NCBI GenBank assembly: GCA_026390535.1
Contig: JAPLFT010000306.1
Coordinates: 1-6,204, forward strand
Source of the DNA: Pseudomonadota bacterium
Lineage (GTDB): Bacteria > Bdellovibrionota > JAFGOL01
Reading direction: 5' to 3'
DNA length: 6,204 bases
This document shows positions 1 through 6,124 of the stretch, in pieces. Below the pieces are notes generated by a model that did no database searches, was not told where the DNA came from, and was given only the letters and a program-made list of their open reading frames with translations. Both the position numbers and the translations under genes were made by a program. Numbering within the stretch: the stretch's first letter is position 1; each line of letters starts with the position of its first letter.

Positions 1-899
1 TCTGCAAGGTCCTCGTACATTTTTATCATGGTGTGATATCCGGGCATGTCTATATCCGTGTATCTTAATTTTTTCCTGCTCGGCACATGGCAAAATATCA
101 TTGCATCAGGGGCTGTGCCGTGCACTAGACCCATTGTAACGGCGGAATATATAGGTTGGAATATTGAGCCCTGTCCTTCAACGAACAGGAGATCTCTATT
201 CTTTTCCTTTAGTATAAGTTTTTCTACAGAGCCGGGGACAAAATCAGAGATAACCCTGTCAATTGCGATACCTTCGCCTTTTATCAGCATACCAATCTGG
301 CCTGTGGCTATAAAATCAGAGTTTATTCCACGCTTTTTGGCCACCGCATTGAGTTCCAGGGATGTAAGCATCTTTCCTATATTGCAGTCGGAACCTACCG
401 TCAGTACCCTTTTTGCATGGGTCTTTAGCACTTTCAGAGAGAAAAGTTCAATATCATCCGGAGGTATCCTTATATTATGTATCTCGCCCTTGCAATCATT
501 GAATTTGGTTACAGCCTCTGAAGAATTGGTGCTGACACTACCCAGGATATTAGAAATCTGAGCAAGTTTTCCAAAATCCACATGAAGCGGGTTGATTATA
601 TCTATGCCGTTTTTTAACGCTGTGGTTATGTGATTTATCCAACTTTCAGGGACTTTTCCCTCAGGGAGCATAAGGCAGATTATGAGATTATCTATCTTGC
701 CAAGACCATTTTTTACATCGGTGATTGTCGGTATATCCGAATTCTTGCTGAATATATTAGGGTTCGATTTTGAATGAGTGGAATCAAGAAGAAAAGAAAT
801 GCTTTCCGGTCTATATTTTAAAAGTACAGAGGCTGTTTTTGCATGGAATATGTCTTTTGCTCCTTCAACAAGAAGGGCTGCGTGTTTAAACTGTTTCAT
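1..899 (-). CDS. DUF1611 family protein (DgcN-like P-loop protein), C-terminus cut by window edge
   Basis: Reading the minus strand from ATG at 899, the frame stays open for 299 codons to the window edge. Residues 1 to about 150 look like the Rossmann-type N-terminal domain of DUF1611, opening with LLVEGAKDIFHAKTA (9-23). A P-loop domain follows. GSDCNIGKM at 169-177 is a Walker A-like motif in which Met takes the place of the usual Ser/Thr. ATGQIGMLIKGEGIAID lies at 198-214. VEGQGSIFQP (240-249) and VHGTAPDAMIFCH (259-271) are typical of the family. Known members run about 330-350 residues, so perhaps 30-50 are missing. Some relatives are named DgcN, a D-glutamate N-acetyltransferase, and members often neighbour dipeptide epimerases; the substrate here is an inference. 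The gene starts 8 bp after the upstream small gene and has no clear Shine-Dalgarno, so its translation is probably coupled. An in-frame TGA upstream, with no ATG, GTG or TTG between it and 899, fixes the start. Confidence 0.88.
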   Translation of the reverse strand, partial: MKQFKHAALLVEGAKDIFHAKTASVLLKYRPESISFLLDSTHSKSNPNIFSKNSDIPTITDVKNGLGKIDNLIICLMLPEGKVPESWINHITTALKNGIDIINPLHVDFGKLAQISNILGSVSTNSSEAVTKFNDCKGEIHNIRIPPDDIELFSLKVLKTHAKRVLTVGSDCNIGKMLTSLELNAVAKKRGINSDFIATGQIGMLIKGEGIAIDRVISDFVPGSVEKLILKEKNRDLLFVEGQGSIFQPIYSAVTMGLVHGTAPDAMIFCHVPSRKKLRYTDIDMPGYHTMIKMYEDLA

Positions 900-907
900 G
901 GAACAAC

Positions 908-1147
908 TTAATAATACAGTTTCTTGTAATTGTCCTCTTTTGAATCAAAAAATCTGTAGTATTTCTGCATACCGTCAACACTGGCTGGTTTTCTGATCTT
1001 AACAACTTTATTGGATACAAGGGCGTTCTGACCGGCATAAACGAAACCACTATTATTAATGGCGATTCCGTTCTCATCATTAACCGGTTCGGCAAACAGA
1101 AGATTTGGGGTTAAAAGGCACACGGCCAAAACCATTAACATCTTCAT
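908..1147 (-). CDS. small predicted exported protein, unknown family (79 aa)
   Basis: I do not recognise this protein. Residues 1-19 form a good signal peptide: Met-Lys, a hydrophobic core MLMVLAVCLL, then a likely cut after Ala19 (LFA before EP). The mature part would be about 60 residues. It begins acidic (EPVNDENG), has a middle stretch AINNSGFVYAGQNALVSNK, and ends basic and tyrosine-rich (QKYYRFFDSKEDNYKKLYY). Cys10 sits in LAVC, a poor lipobox that falls too early, so a lipoprotein is unlikely. ATG 1147 is chosen because GGAGG (1160-1156) lies 8 nt upstream. The alternative GTG at 1156 overlaps that site. The stop is 8 bp before the DUF1611 gene on the same strand, which implies one transcript. 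Good start signals, a signal peptide and operon position support a real gene despite its size. The function is unknown and the product is probably periplasmic. Confidence 0.68.
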   Translation of the reverse strand: MKMLMVLAVCLLTPNLLFAEPVNDENGIAINNSGFVYAGQNALVSNKVVKIRKPASVDGMQKYYRFFDSKEDNYKKLYY

Positions 1148-1155
1148 TCTGGGCA

Positions 1156-1160
1156 CCTCC
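1156..1160 (-). promoter_or_regulatory. ribosome binding site deciding the start of the small exported protein
   Basis: GGAGG on the minus strand lies 8 nt before ATG 1147. It overlaps the competing in-frame GTG at 1156-1154, so the ATG start, which leaves a clean signal peptide, is preferred. Confidence 0.7.
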
Positions 1161-1183
1161 AGGAACTAACGTACTACTGTCCC

Positions 1184-1195
1184 ATAAGTCCTTAT
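1184..1195. repeat. short perfect inverted repeat ATAAG-TC-CTTAT
   Basis: Two perfect 5-bp arms are separated by TC, about 40 bp upstream of the minus-strand start at 1147. The position would suit an operator or a small leader hairpin for the minus-strand pair. A dyad this short can easily occur by chance, and no function is assigned. Confidence 0.25.
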
Positions 1196-1227
1196 CGGCA
1201 TTGCGACATATGACATTAATGATGTTA

Positions 1228-1256
1228 TTGACCCACCAGTCCTAACATGCTAGGTT
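1228..1256 (+). promoter_or_regulatory. putative sigma-70 promoter of the ftsH operon
   Basis: The -35 element is TTGACC (1228-1233, five of six consensus positions). A 17-bp spacer separates it from TAGGTT (1251-1256, three of six). TG at 1248-1249 gives an extended -10 (TGcTAGGTT), which can make up for a weak -10 hexamer. Transcription would begin near 1262-1264 and leave a leader of roughly 50 nt before ftsH. It is the best candidate seen by eye in the intergenic region. Confidence 0.5.
1241..1254. promoter_or_regulatory. imperfect palindrome over the -10 region, candidate operator
   Basis: CCTAACATGCTAGG reads CCTA-n-CATG-n-TAGG, with 12 of 14 bases symmetric and only the fifth and tenth positions mismatched. 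It covers the extended -10 TG and the first bases of the putative -10 hexamer of the ftsH promoter. A dimeric regulator bound here would block RNA polymerase. No regulator is identified, so the operator role is inferred from position and symmetry. Confidence 0.35.
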
Positions 1257-1261
1257 CTAAA

Positions 1262-1292
1262 GGATTTTTTAAATAAAAAGGGTTTTTAAATA
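1262..1292 (+). repeat. imperfect AT-rich direct repeat in the ftsH leader
   Basis: GGATTTTTTAAATA (1262-1275) recurs as GGGTTTTTAAATA (1280-1292), differing by one substitution and one missing T, with a unit spacing of 18 bp. It lies just after the predicted transcription start. It may simply reflect the AT-rich, poorly structured leader that helps ribosomes load at ftsH. Confidence 0.3.
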
Positions 1293-1293
1293 T

Positions 1294-1300
1294 AGGGGAG
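1294..1300 (+). promoter_or_regulatory. ribosome binding site of ftsH
   Basis: AGGGGAG ends 10 nt before ATG 1311, a slightly long but workable spacing. An ATG directly abutting it at 1301 is followed at once by TAA and cannot be the gene start. Confidence 0.65.
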
Positions 1301-1310
1301 ATGTAACTTA

Positions 1311-3215
1311 ATGAAACAATCATACAAAACAATAGCGCTTTGGCTGGCACTGCTTCTTCTGTTCATAAGCGTTTTTAATGTGTTCAAAGGGCAGAAAGAA
1401 AAACAGATAGAGGTGCCTTTTTCCACATTTGTGACCGATCTTGAGTCCAAAAAGATAGCAGAGGTCACTTTTAAGGGTGATCAGAAGATAGTCGGAAAAT
1501 ATAAGCCCAACTTTAGCGAAGGCAGGTATTTTAAAACAATAGGAACCACAGGGGATGCGGCATTTAAGCTTGTAAGAGATAACGGTCTTACTCCAAATTA
1601 TGAAGAATCGGAGAAGACCCCGCTGTGGCAACAGCTCTTGATCAATTGGGGACCGATGATATTCCTCTTTATTCTGTTCTTTATGTTTATGCGTCAGCTT
1701 CAGTCCGGCGGCGGAAAAGCTATGAGCTTTGGCAAGAGCCGTGCAAGGCTGCTTAATGAAGGTAAGATGAAAATTACTTTTAAGGATGTTGCTGGTGTTG
1801 ATGAAGCTAAAGAAGAATTAAGGGAATTTGTTGATTTCCTGAAAGATCCAAAAAAATATACACGCCTTGGGGGAAGGATCCCTAAGGGAGTTCTTCTTGT
1901 CGGAGCTCCGGGAACCGGTAAGACGCTTCTTGCAAAGGCTATATCGGGAGAAGCGGGGGTTCCGTTCTTTAGCATAAGCGGTTCAGATTTTGTGGAGATG
2001 TTCGTGGGCGTTGGTGCAAGCAGGGTAAGGGACCTTTTTGACCAGGGAAAAAAGAGCGCTCCGTGCATAATATTTATAGATGAAATAGATGCTGTTGGAA
2101 GACACAGGGGAGCAGGCCTTGGCGGCGGACATGATGAAAGAGAACAGACCTTGAACCAACTGCTTGTTGAGATGGACGGATTTGAATCCAACGAGGGTGT
2201 TATACTCATAGCGGCAACAAACAGGCCCGACGTCCTGGATCCGGCCCTTTTAAGGCCCGGAAGGTTTGACAGGACAATAATAGTAAATCGCCCCGACGTT
2301 AACGGGAGAAAGCGGATACTGGAAGTCCATTCTTCAAAGATGCCTTTAAGCGATGATGTTAATCTGGAGGTCGTGGCAAAGGCAACCCCCGGGTTTACAG
2401 GCGCGGATCTTGAAAATCTTGTCAACGAGGCTGCACTCCTTGCCGCAAGAGGCGGAAGCAAGAGTGTGACCATGCACGATATAGAGGGAGCAAAGGATAA
2501 GGTCATAATGGGTGTTGCAAGACACAGCATGATCATCAGTGAAGAAGAAAAACACATAACTGCAGTTCATGAAGCCGGACACACATTGTTGGCAAAACTT
2601 ATTAAAGAGGCTGATCCGGTCCACAAGGTCACAATTATTCCCCATGGTCTTGCGATGGGAGTGACACAGACACTGCCGGAGGATGACAGATATCTTCTCA
2701 AAAAAGAAAAGGCACTGGCTGAGATAGAGGTATTAATGGGAGGAAGGGTTGCAGAGGAATTAATTATTGGAAGCAAGACCTCTGGCGCCAGCAACGACCT
2801 TGAGCGTGCATCGGACATAGCCAGAAAAATGGTATGTAACTGGGGTATGAGCGACAAGATGGGGCCTTTAAAATGGGGCAACGAACACGATCAAATATTC
2901 CTGGGTAAGGAATTCGGAACAGTTAAGAACTATAGCGAGGAGACTGCCAAAACTATAGACGACGAAATAAGAAACATCGTTATGTCCTGCTACAACGAAG
3001 CTAAGGACCTGATACTGAAGAATAAGGATAAACTAAGCAGAATATCAGAGGCTCTTCTTGAGAGGGAAGTCCTGAGTGGAGATGAGGTCGATATATTAAT
3101 AGAAGGTAAAATTCTTCCGCCAAAAGTGGAATATCAAAGACCACAGAATGAAATGACGGATGAAAAAAAAGAGGAAGTAAAAACGGATGCTGGTCTATCC
3201 CATCAGACTGCATGA
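1311..3215 (+). CDS. ftsH: ATP-dependent zinc metalloprotease FtsH
   Basis: This is the membrane-anchored AAA+ protease that extracts and degrades misfolded or regulated membrane and cytosolic proteins as a hexamer. Its 634 residues match the family. The order is: transmembrane segment 1 (about 7-25), an extracytoplasmic domain (about 28-107), transmembrane segment 2 (about 112-129), the AAA module and the peptidase domain. Visible motifs are Walker A GAPGTGKT (198-205), pore-loop FVG (231-233), Walker B IIFIDEID (253-260), sensor Asn304, arginine fingers in LRPGRFD (Arg315, Arg318), zinc motif HEAGH (420-424) and the probable third ligand Asp496 in SGASNDLERA. All catalytic residues are intact. 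Small departures from the common consensus are GVARHS near 401, where GPERKS is usual, and IPHG (443-446) in place of IPRG. It leads the operon and overlaps folP by 29 bp. Confidence 0.98.
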   Translation: MKQSYKTIALWLALLLLFISVFNVFKGQKEKQIEVPFSTFVTDLESKKIAEVTFKGDQKIVGKYKPNFSEGRYFKTIGTTGDAAFKLVRDNGLTPNYEESEKTPLWQQLLINWGPMIFLFILFFMFMRQLQSGGGKAMSFGKSRARLLNEGKMKITFKDVAGVDEAKEELREFVDFLKDPKKYTRLGGRIPKGVLLVGAPGTGKTLLAKAISGEAGVPFFSISGSDFVEMFVGVGASRVRDLFDQGKKSAPCIIFIDEIDAVGRHRGAGLGGGHDEREQTLNQLLVEMDGFESNEGVILIAATNRPDVLDPALLRPGRFDRTIIVNRPDVNGRKRILEVHSSKMPLSDDVNLEVVAKATPGFTGADLENLVNEAALLAARGGSKSVTMHDIEGAKDKVIMGVARHSMIISEEEKHITAVHEAGHTLLAKLIKEADPVHKVTIIPHGLAMGVTQTLPEDDRYLLKKEKALAEIEVLMGGRVAEELIIGSKTSGASNDLERASDIARKMVCNWGMSDKMGPLKWGNEHDQIFLGKEFGTVKNYSEETAKTIDDEIRNIVMSCYNEAKDLILKNKDKLSRISEALLEREVLSGDEVDILIEGKILPPKVEYQRPQNEMTDEKKEEVKTDAGLSHQTA

Positions 3216-4380
3216 CAAGAAAGAGACAGAAAGGATATTAAGATCCATAGATGTAGAACCTTGTGCCGTCGGCTTACTTTCACCAAAATCGCAACACACA
3301 AATATTATACTTAAATCCGTTAAAACCTCGTGGGCAAACATCATAAAACAGGAAATGCTGGCATGCGGCGGAGACGCTGCAATAAGCAAATCCAGTTATG
3401 CGTGTCTGGAAAAGCAGACGGATGTTCTGTTGATGGGAAACGAATCCGTACTTGAAAGGTTCGTAGCCAAGATGAGGATGCAGCCTGAGTGTTTTAACTG
3501 TGTTGCCGATCAGGTGGAAAAAATAATAGTAAAAAACACACATGAGATCAGGATAGGTAATAAAACTTTTGACCTTTCAAAGGATTTTATAGTCCTCGGT
3601 ATACTTAATGTAACACCAGATTCATTCTCTGACGGCGGAAAATTCAACGATTACGACTCTGCTATGCGACACGCTGAACATCTTTTAAATAGCGGTGCCA
3701 ATATCATAGACGTTGGCGGTGAATCCACGCGTCCAGCAAGCCACGGTATCACGGAACAGGAAGAGATAGACAGGGTTGTTCCCATAATAGAGGCTGTAAA
3801 TAAGAATTTTGATATTACTGTTTCCATAGATTCATACAAACCGGAAGTGATAAAGAGCGCATTATCCGCTGGCGCAAAACTTGTAAATGATATCAGTGCG
3901 GGAAAAGGTGTTGAACTGACGCTGGACGAGATGAAAAAACACGAGGCATCCGCCCTTATTATGATGAACCTCACATCGGGTTCTTACAGCGGATCTGCTC
4001 CGGATGTAGGACTCTGTGATCCGGTGGCAACATTTTTTGAGTTCTGTGAATCGAATGAAAGAAAATTTACCGGAATGGGGATTTTAAGAGAGCGCCTTAT
4101 TTTTGACCCCGGCATAGGATTTGGTCTTTCCAAGTCGGATGTAGGAGCTCTGTTAAAGAATATGTACTCTTTTACAGGGACTAATTTTGCGGTTTGCGCC
4201 GGGCTCAGCAGAAAATCCTATCTTGGTAATATAACCGGGCTTGAAGTGGGAGAAAGAGACACGCTCACGAATGCTATATCATTGTCATTAATGGAACAAG
4301 GTGTTAAAATATTCAGAACGCATGATGTAAAGGGACTTGTCAGCGTAATTAAGTTTTATAAATCTGTCGAGGAGATTTAA
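3187..4380 (+). CDS. folP: dihydropteroate synthase with N-terminal extension
   Basis: It condenses 6-hydroxymethyl-dihydropterin diphosphate with p-aminobenzoate in cytoplasmic folate synthesis. The TIM-barrel signatures are present: GILNVTPDSFSDGG (138-151), DVGGESTRP (175-183), SIDS (213-216), LVNDI (232-236), DPGIGFG (307-313), GLSRKSYLG (339-347, Lys343) and RTHD (377-380). At 397 residues it exceeds the usual 260-290 because about 130 residues precede the barrel. This stretch contains NIIKQEMLACGGDAA (51-65) and TDVLLMG (78-84). Similar long forms occur, from memory, in Geobacter-type bacteria. The usual MHM(R/Q)G strand reads LIMMNLTSG (257-265), without the His. GAGGAAG (3171-3177), 9 nt upstream, supports ATG 3187, which lies inside ftsH and in another frame. 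The stop is 6 bp before cdaA. Confidence 0.96.
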   Translation: MLVYPIRLHDKKETERILRSIDVEPCAVGLLSPKSQHTNIILKSVKTSWANIIKQEMLACGGDAAISKSSYACLEKQTDVLLMGNESVLERFVAKMRMQPECFNCVADQVEKIIVKNTHEIRIGNKTFDLSKDFIVLGILNVTPDSFSDGGKFNDYDSAMRHAEHLLNSGANIIDVGGESTRPASHGITEQEEIDRVVPIIEAVNKNFDITVSIDSYKPEVIKSALSAGAKLVNDISAGKGVELTLDEMKKHEASALIMMNLTSGSYSGSAPDVGLCDPVATFFEFCESNERKFTGMGILRERLIFDPGIGFGLSKSDVGALLKNMYSFTGTNFAVCAGLSRKSYLGNITGLEVGERDTLTNAISLSLMEQGVKIFRTHDVKGLVSVIKFYKSVEEI

Positions 4381-4386
4381 ACCCAA

Positions 4387-5181
4387 GTGTTTGATCTGGT
4401 CATAAACGATATAATATCGAACTTCAGATGGCTGGATATCCTCGATATACTCATTGTATTTCTGATAATTTATAAACTGCTTCTGCTTATCAAGGGGACA
4501 AGGGCACTTCAGGTCTTAACGGGGCTTGTTATCTTTGGTGCTCTTTATTTTATGTCTATAAGTCTTCAGCTTCTTACCGTACATGAGATATTCAGCCGGC
4601 TTGTGAATTATCTTTTTATAATCCTCATAATAATTTTCCAGGACGACATAAGGAAGATGCTTGCAAGAATGGGCAAAGGACCGATTTTCAGCATGTCGGC
4701 GATCAGAGAAGAGAACGAACATATAATAGAGGAACTGATAAAAGCTTGTATAAGTCTTTCCAGAAAGAAAATAGGGGCGTTGATAGTAATAGAAAAAAAT
4801 ACGGCTCTTACGGAATCTGTTGAGATAGGCGTTAAGATGGACGCAGAAATAAATTCCGACCTGCTTGTCAGTATTTTTACACCTAATGCCCCGGCTCATG
4901 ACGGTGCGGTTATAATAACAGAGGGCAAAATAAGGGCTGCAGGCTGTTTTCTTCCTCTTACAAGGAATCCGAATGTTGAAAAATCTCTGGGTACAAGGCA
5001 TAGAGCGGCGATAGGATTGGCGGAAAACACCGACGCTGTTGTTATAGTGGTTTCAGAGGAACAGAGAGAAATATCCATTGCGATGGACGGGCATCTTATG
5101 AGGGATCTTGATGGTCCGGCACTGAGAAAAGTATTAAATGAAATATACGGTATAAAAGAGGTTGTCCATGCGCAGGCATAA
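4387..5181 (+). CDS. cdaA: diadenylate cyclase CdaA (c-di-AMP synthase, DisA_N domain)
   Basis: It joins two ATP molecules into cyclic di-AMP at the membrane. At 264 residues it has the normal CdaA length. Three N-terminal transmembrane segments lie at about 18-36, 40-58 and 68-84, followed by a cytoplasmic DAC domain. Catalytic motifs are HDGA (161-164) within FTPNAPAHDGAVII and GTRHRAA (192-198). The segment KIRAAGCFLPLT (171-182) is also typical. The start is GTG at 4387; GAGGAG (4369-4374) lies inside the end of folP, 12 nt upstream. This is long spacing with a non-ATG start, so initiation may be weak. The frame is the same as that of folP, separated only by TAA ACC CAA. The 3' end overlaps cdaR by 14 bp. 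The cdaA-cdaR-glmM order matches Firmicutes, where the products interact physically. Confidence 0.96.
   Translation: MFDLVINDIISNFRWLDILDILIVFLIIYKLLLLIKGTRALQVLTGLVIFGALYFMSISLQLLTVHEIFSRLVNYLFIILIIIFQDDIRKMLARMGKGPIFSMSAIREENEHIIEELIKACISLSRKKIGALIVIEKNTALTESVEIGVKMDAEINSDLLVSIFTPNAPAHDGAVIITEGKIRAAGCFLPLTRNPNVEKSLGTRHRAAIGLAENTDAVVIVVSEEQREISIAMDGHLMRDLDGPALRKVLNEIYGIKEVVHAQA
5157..5161 (+). promoter_or_regulatory. ribosome binding site deciding the cdaR start
   Basis: AGAGG inside the end of cdaA lies 6 nt before ATG 5168. For the alternative in-frame TTG at 5162 the spacing would be zero, so ATG 5168 is taken as the start. Confidence 0.65.
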
Positions 5182-6118
5182 TCACATATTCTCTTTTATA
5201 AAAAGATTTGTGCAAGATCTTTACACTAAAAATATTACACTTAAGATAACCGCGCTTGTTACGACCCTTGCTCTTTGGTTTATGGTAACAACGTCTTATA
5301 AGATAGAGGTAGTTAAAAAACTGCCGTTGAATTTTATAACCGCGCCTGATCTTGTTATTAGTGCGGATGTAATAAAAGATGTTGAGGTAAGATTTACAGG
5401 TCCAAGGGCGTTTATTCAGGAAATAATGCAGAAAAATTACCTTATAAATATAGACCTGAGGGACAGAAAAATTGGTTTTGTTTCTTACAGGCTCTATCCT
5501 GAGCTTCTAAGACTTCCATTGGGAGTAAAGATTACCGGCTTTTATCCTTCGGAGATTGCTACAAGACTTGAAAAGTTAAAAACAAAAACAGTCAAGGTGA
5601 TTCCAAGCCTTATAGGAGAAGTGCCGTACGGATATAAAGTAAAGAATATAAATATAGAGCCGAAGACGGTGGAAATAACCGGGCCTGAAAGTATTGTTAC
5701 AAAATCGGAAGAGGTTTATACAGCGGTCATTGATCTGAGTAATGTATCTGAACCTATGACGAGAAATATCGCCATAGATGCAAAATACAGGGAAAAATTC
5801 AAAGATGTATCCGCAGAGAATTTTTCAATACTCATAGATGTTGTCCCTTATATAACTTCAAAGACTTTCACGGATATTAACATAAAAGTTATCGGTTCAA
5901 AGTCTTACAACATCGCAAAAAATAAGATTAACGTCACTATACAGGGGCCAACGATCATTATGGATAAGCTTTCCGCACAGGATATAAAGGCCGTAATTGA
6001 CCTATCGTTTAATGCACCCGGAACATATGATGAACCTATCGTGGTAAAACTTCCCGACGGCCTAAGATTGGTCTCTATAGTTCCAAAAAAAGTTAAGGTT
6101 TCCATCAAAGGAGAATGA
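5168..6118 (+). CDS. cdaR: CdaR / YbbR-domain membrane protein, regulator of CdaA
   Basis: It is a 316-residue, single-pass membrane protein with its YbbR domains outside the cytoplasm. In Firmicutes CdaR binds CdaA and modulates c-di-AMP synthesis. A short basic N-terminus is followed by a transmembrane helix at about 23-43 (ending LALWFMVTT). Three YbbR-like repeats follow, marked by FTGP (76-79), ITGP (160-163) and IQGP (248-251), at spacings of 84 and 88 residues. The second and third repeats also share a later AVIDLS strand. The longer TTG start at 5162 would add only Met-Ser and has no spaced ribosome binding site. The gene begins inside the end of cdaA and ends 6 bp before glmM. Sequence conservation in this family is low, so the call rests on the repeat pattern, topology and position between cdaA and glmM. 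Confidence 0.92.
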   Translation: MRRHNHIFSFIKRFVQDLYTKNITLKITALVTTLALWFMVTTSYKIEVVKKLPLNFITAPDLVISADVIKDVEVRFTGPRAFIQEIMQKNYLINIDLRDRKIGFVSYRLYPELLRLPLGVKITGFYPSEIATRLEKLKTKTVKVIPSLIGEVPYGYKVKNINIEPKTVEITGPESIVTKSEEVYTAVIDLSNVSEPMTRNIAIDAKYREKFKDVSAENFSILIDVVPYITSKTFTDINIKVIGSKSYNIAKNKINVTIQGPTIIMDKLSAQDIKAVIDLSFNAPGTYDEPIVVKLPDGLRLVSIVPKKVKVSIKGE

Positions 6119-6124
6119 TCTGAT

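Noticed and set aside
46..561. Plus-strand 171-codon open frame
   Set aside because: It lies antisense to the DUF1611 gene, has no ribosome binding site and has no recognisable domain. The minus-strand frame carries the family motifs.
886..1095. Alternative 69-codon minus-strand frame overlapping the small exported protein
   Set aside because: It lacks a ribosome binding site and signal peptide, and it overlaps both the better-supported 908-1147 gene and the DUF1611 start.
1265..1279. TTTTTTAAATAAAAA as a hairpin or terminator upstream of ftsH
   Set aside because: The stem would be A-U only with no GC core. There is no convergent or upstream gene on that strand needing termination.
1301..1306. 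ATG-TAA minimal start-stop element between the ftsH ribosome binding site and its ATG
   Set aside because: It directly abuts the binding site with no spacer, so initiation there is unlikely. It is most simply a chance match.
1148..1310. Riboswitch (for example a c-di-AMP type) in the ftsH leader
   Set aside because: The predicted leader is only about 50 nt and AT-rich, too short for known c-di-AMP riboswitches. No conserved core was recognised on either strand.
1700..2557. Long minus-strand open frame of 285 codons opposite ftsH
   Set aside because: It is a mirror of the conserved AAA domain. Its Ser/Pro/Leu-rich translation is typical of an antisense shadow, and no start signals were seen.
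3163..3180. Run of eight A near the end of ftsH as a possible frameshift site making an FtsH-FolP fusion
   Set aside because: A shift into the folP frame at the run meets TAA at 3178-3180 before the folP ATG, so no fusion can form. The GAGGA downstream is explained as the folP ribosome binding site.
4378..4389. folP and cdaA in the same frame, separated only by TAA ACC CAA, suggesting readthrough to a FolP-CdaA fusion
   Set aside because: The chance of a shared frame is one in three. No recognised readthrough context is present, and cdaA has its own ribosome binding site and a normal CdaA length.
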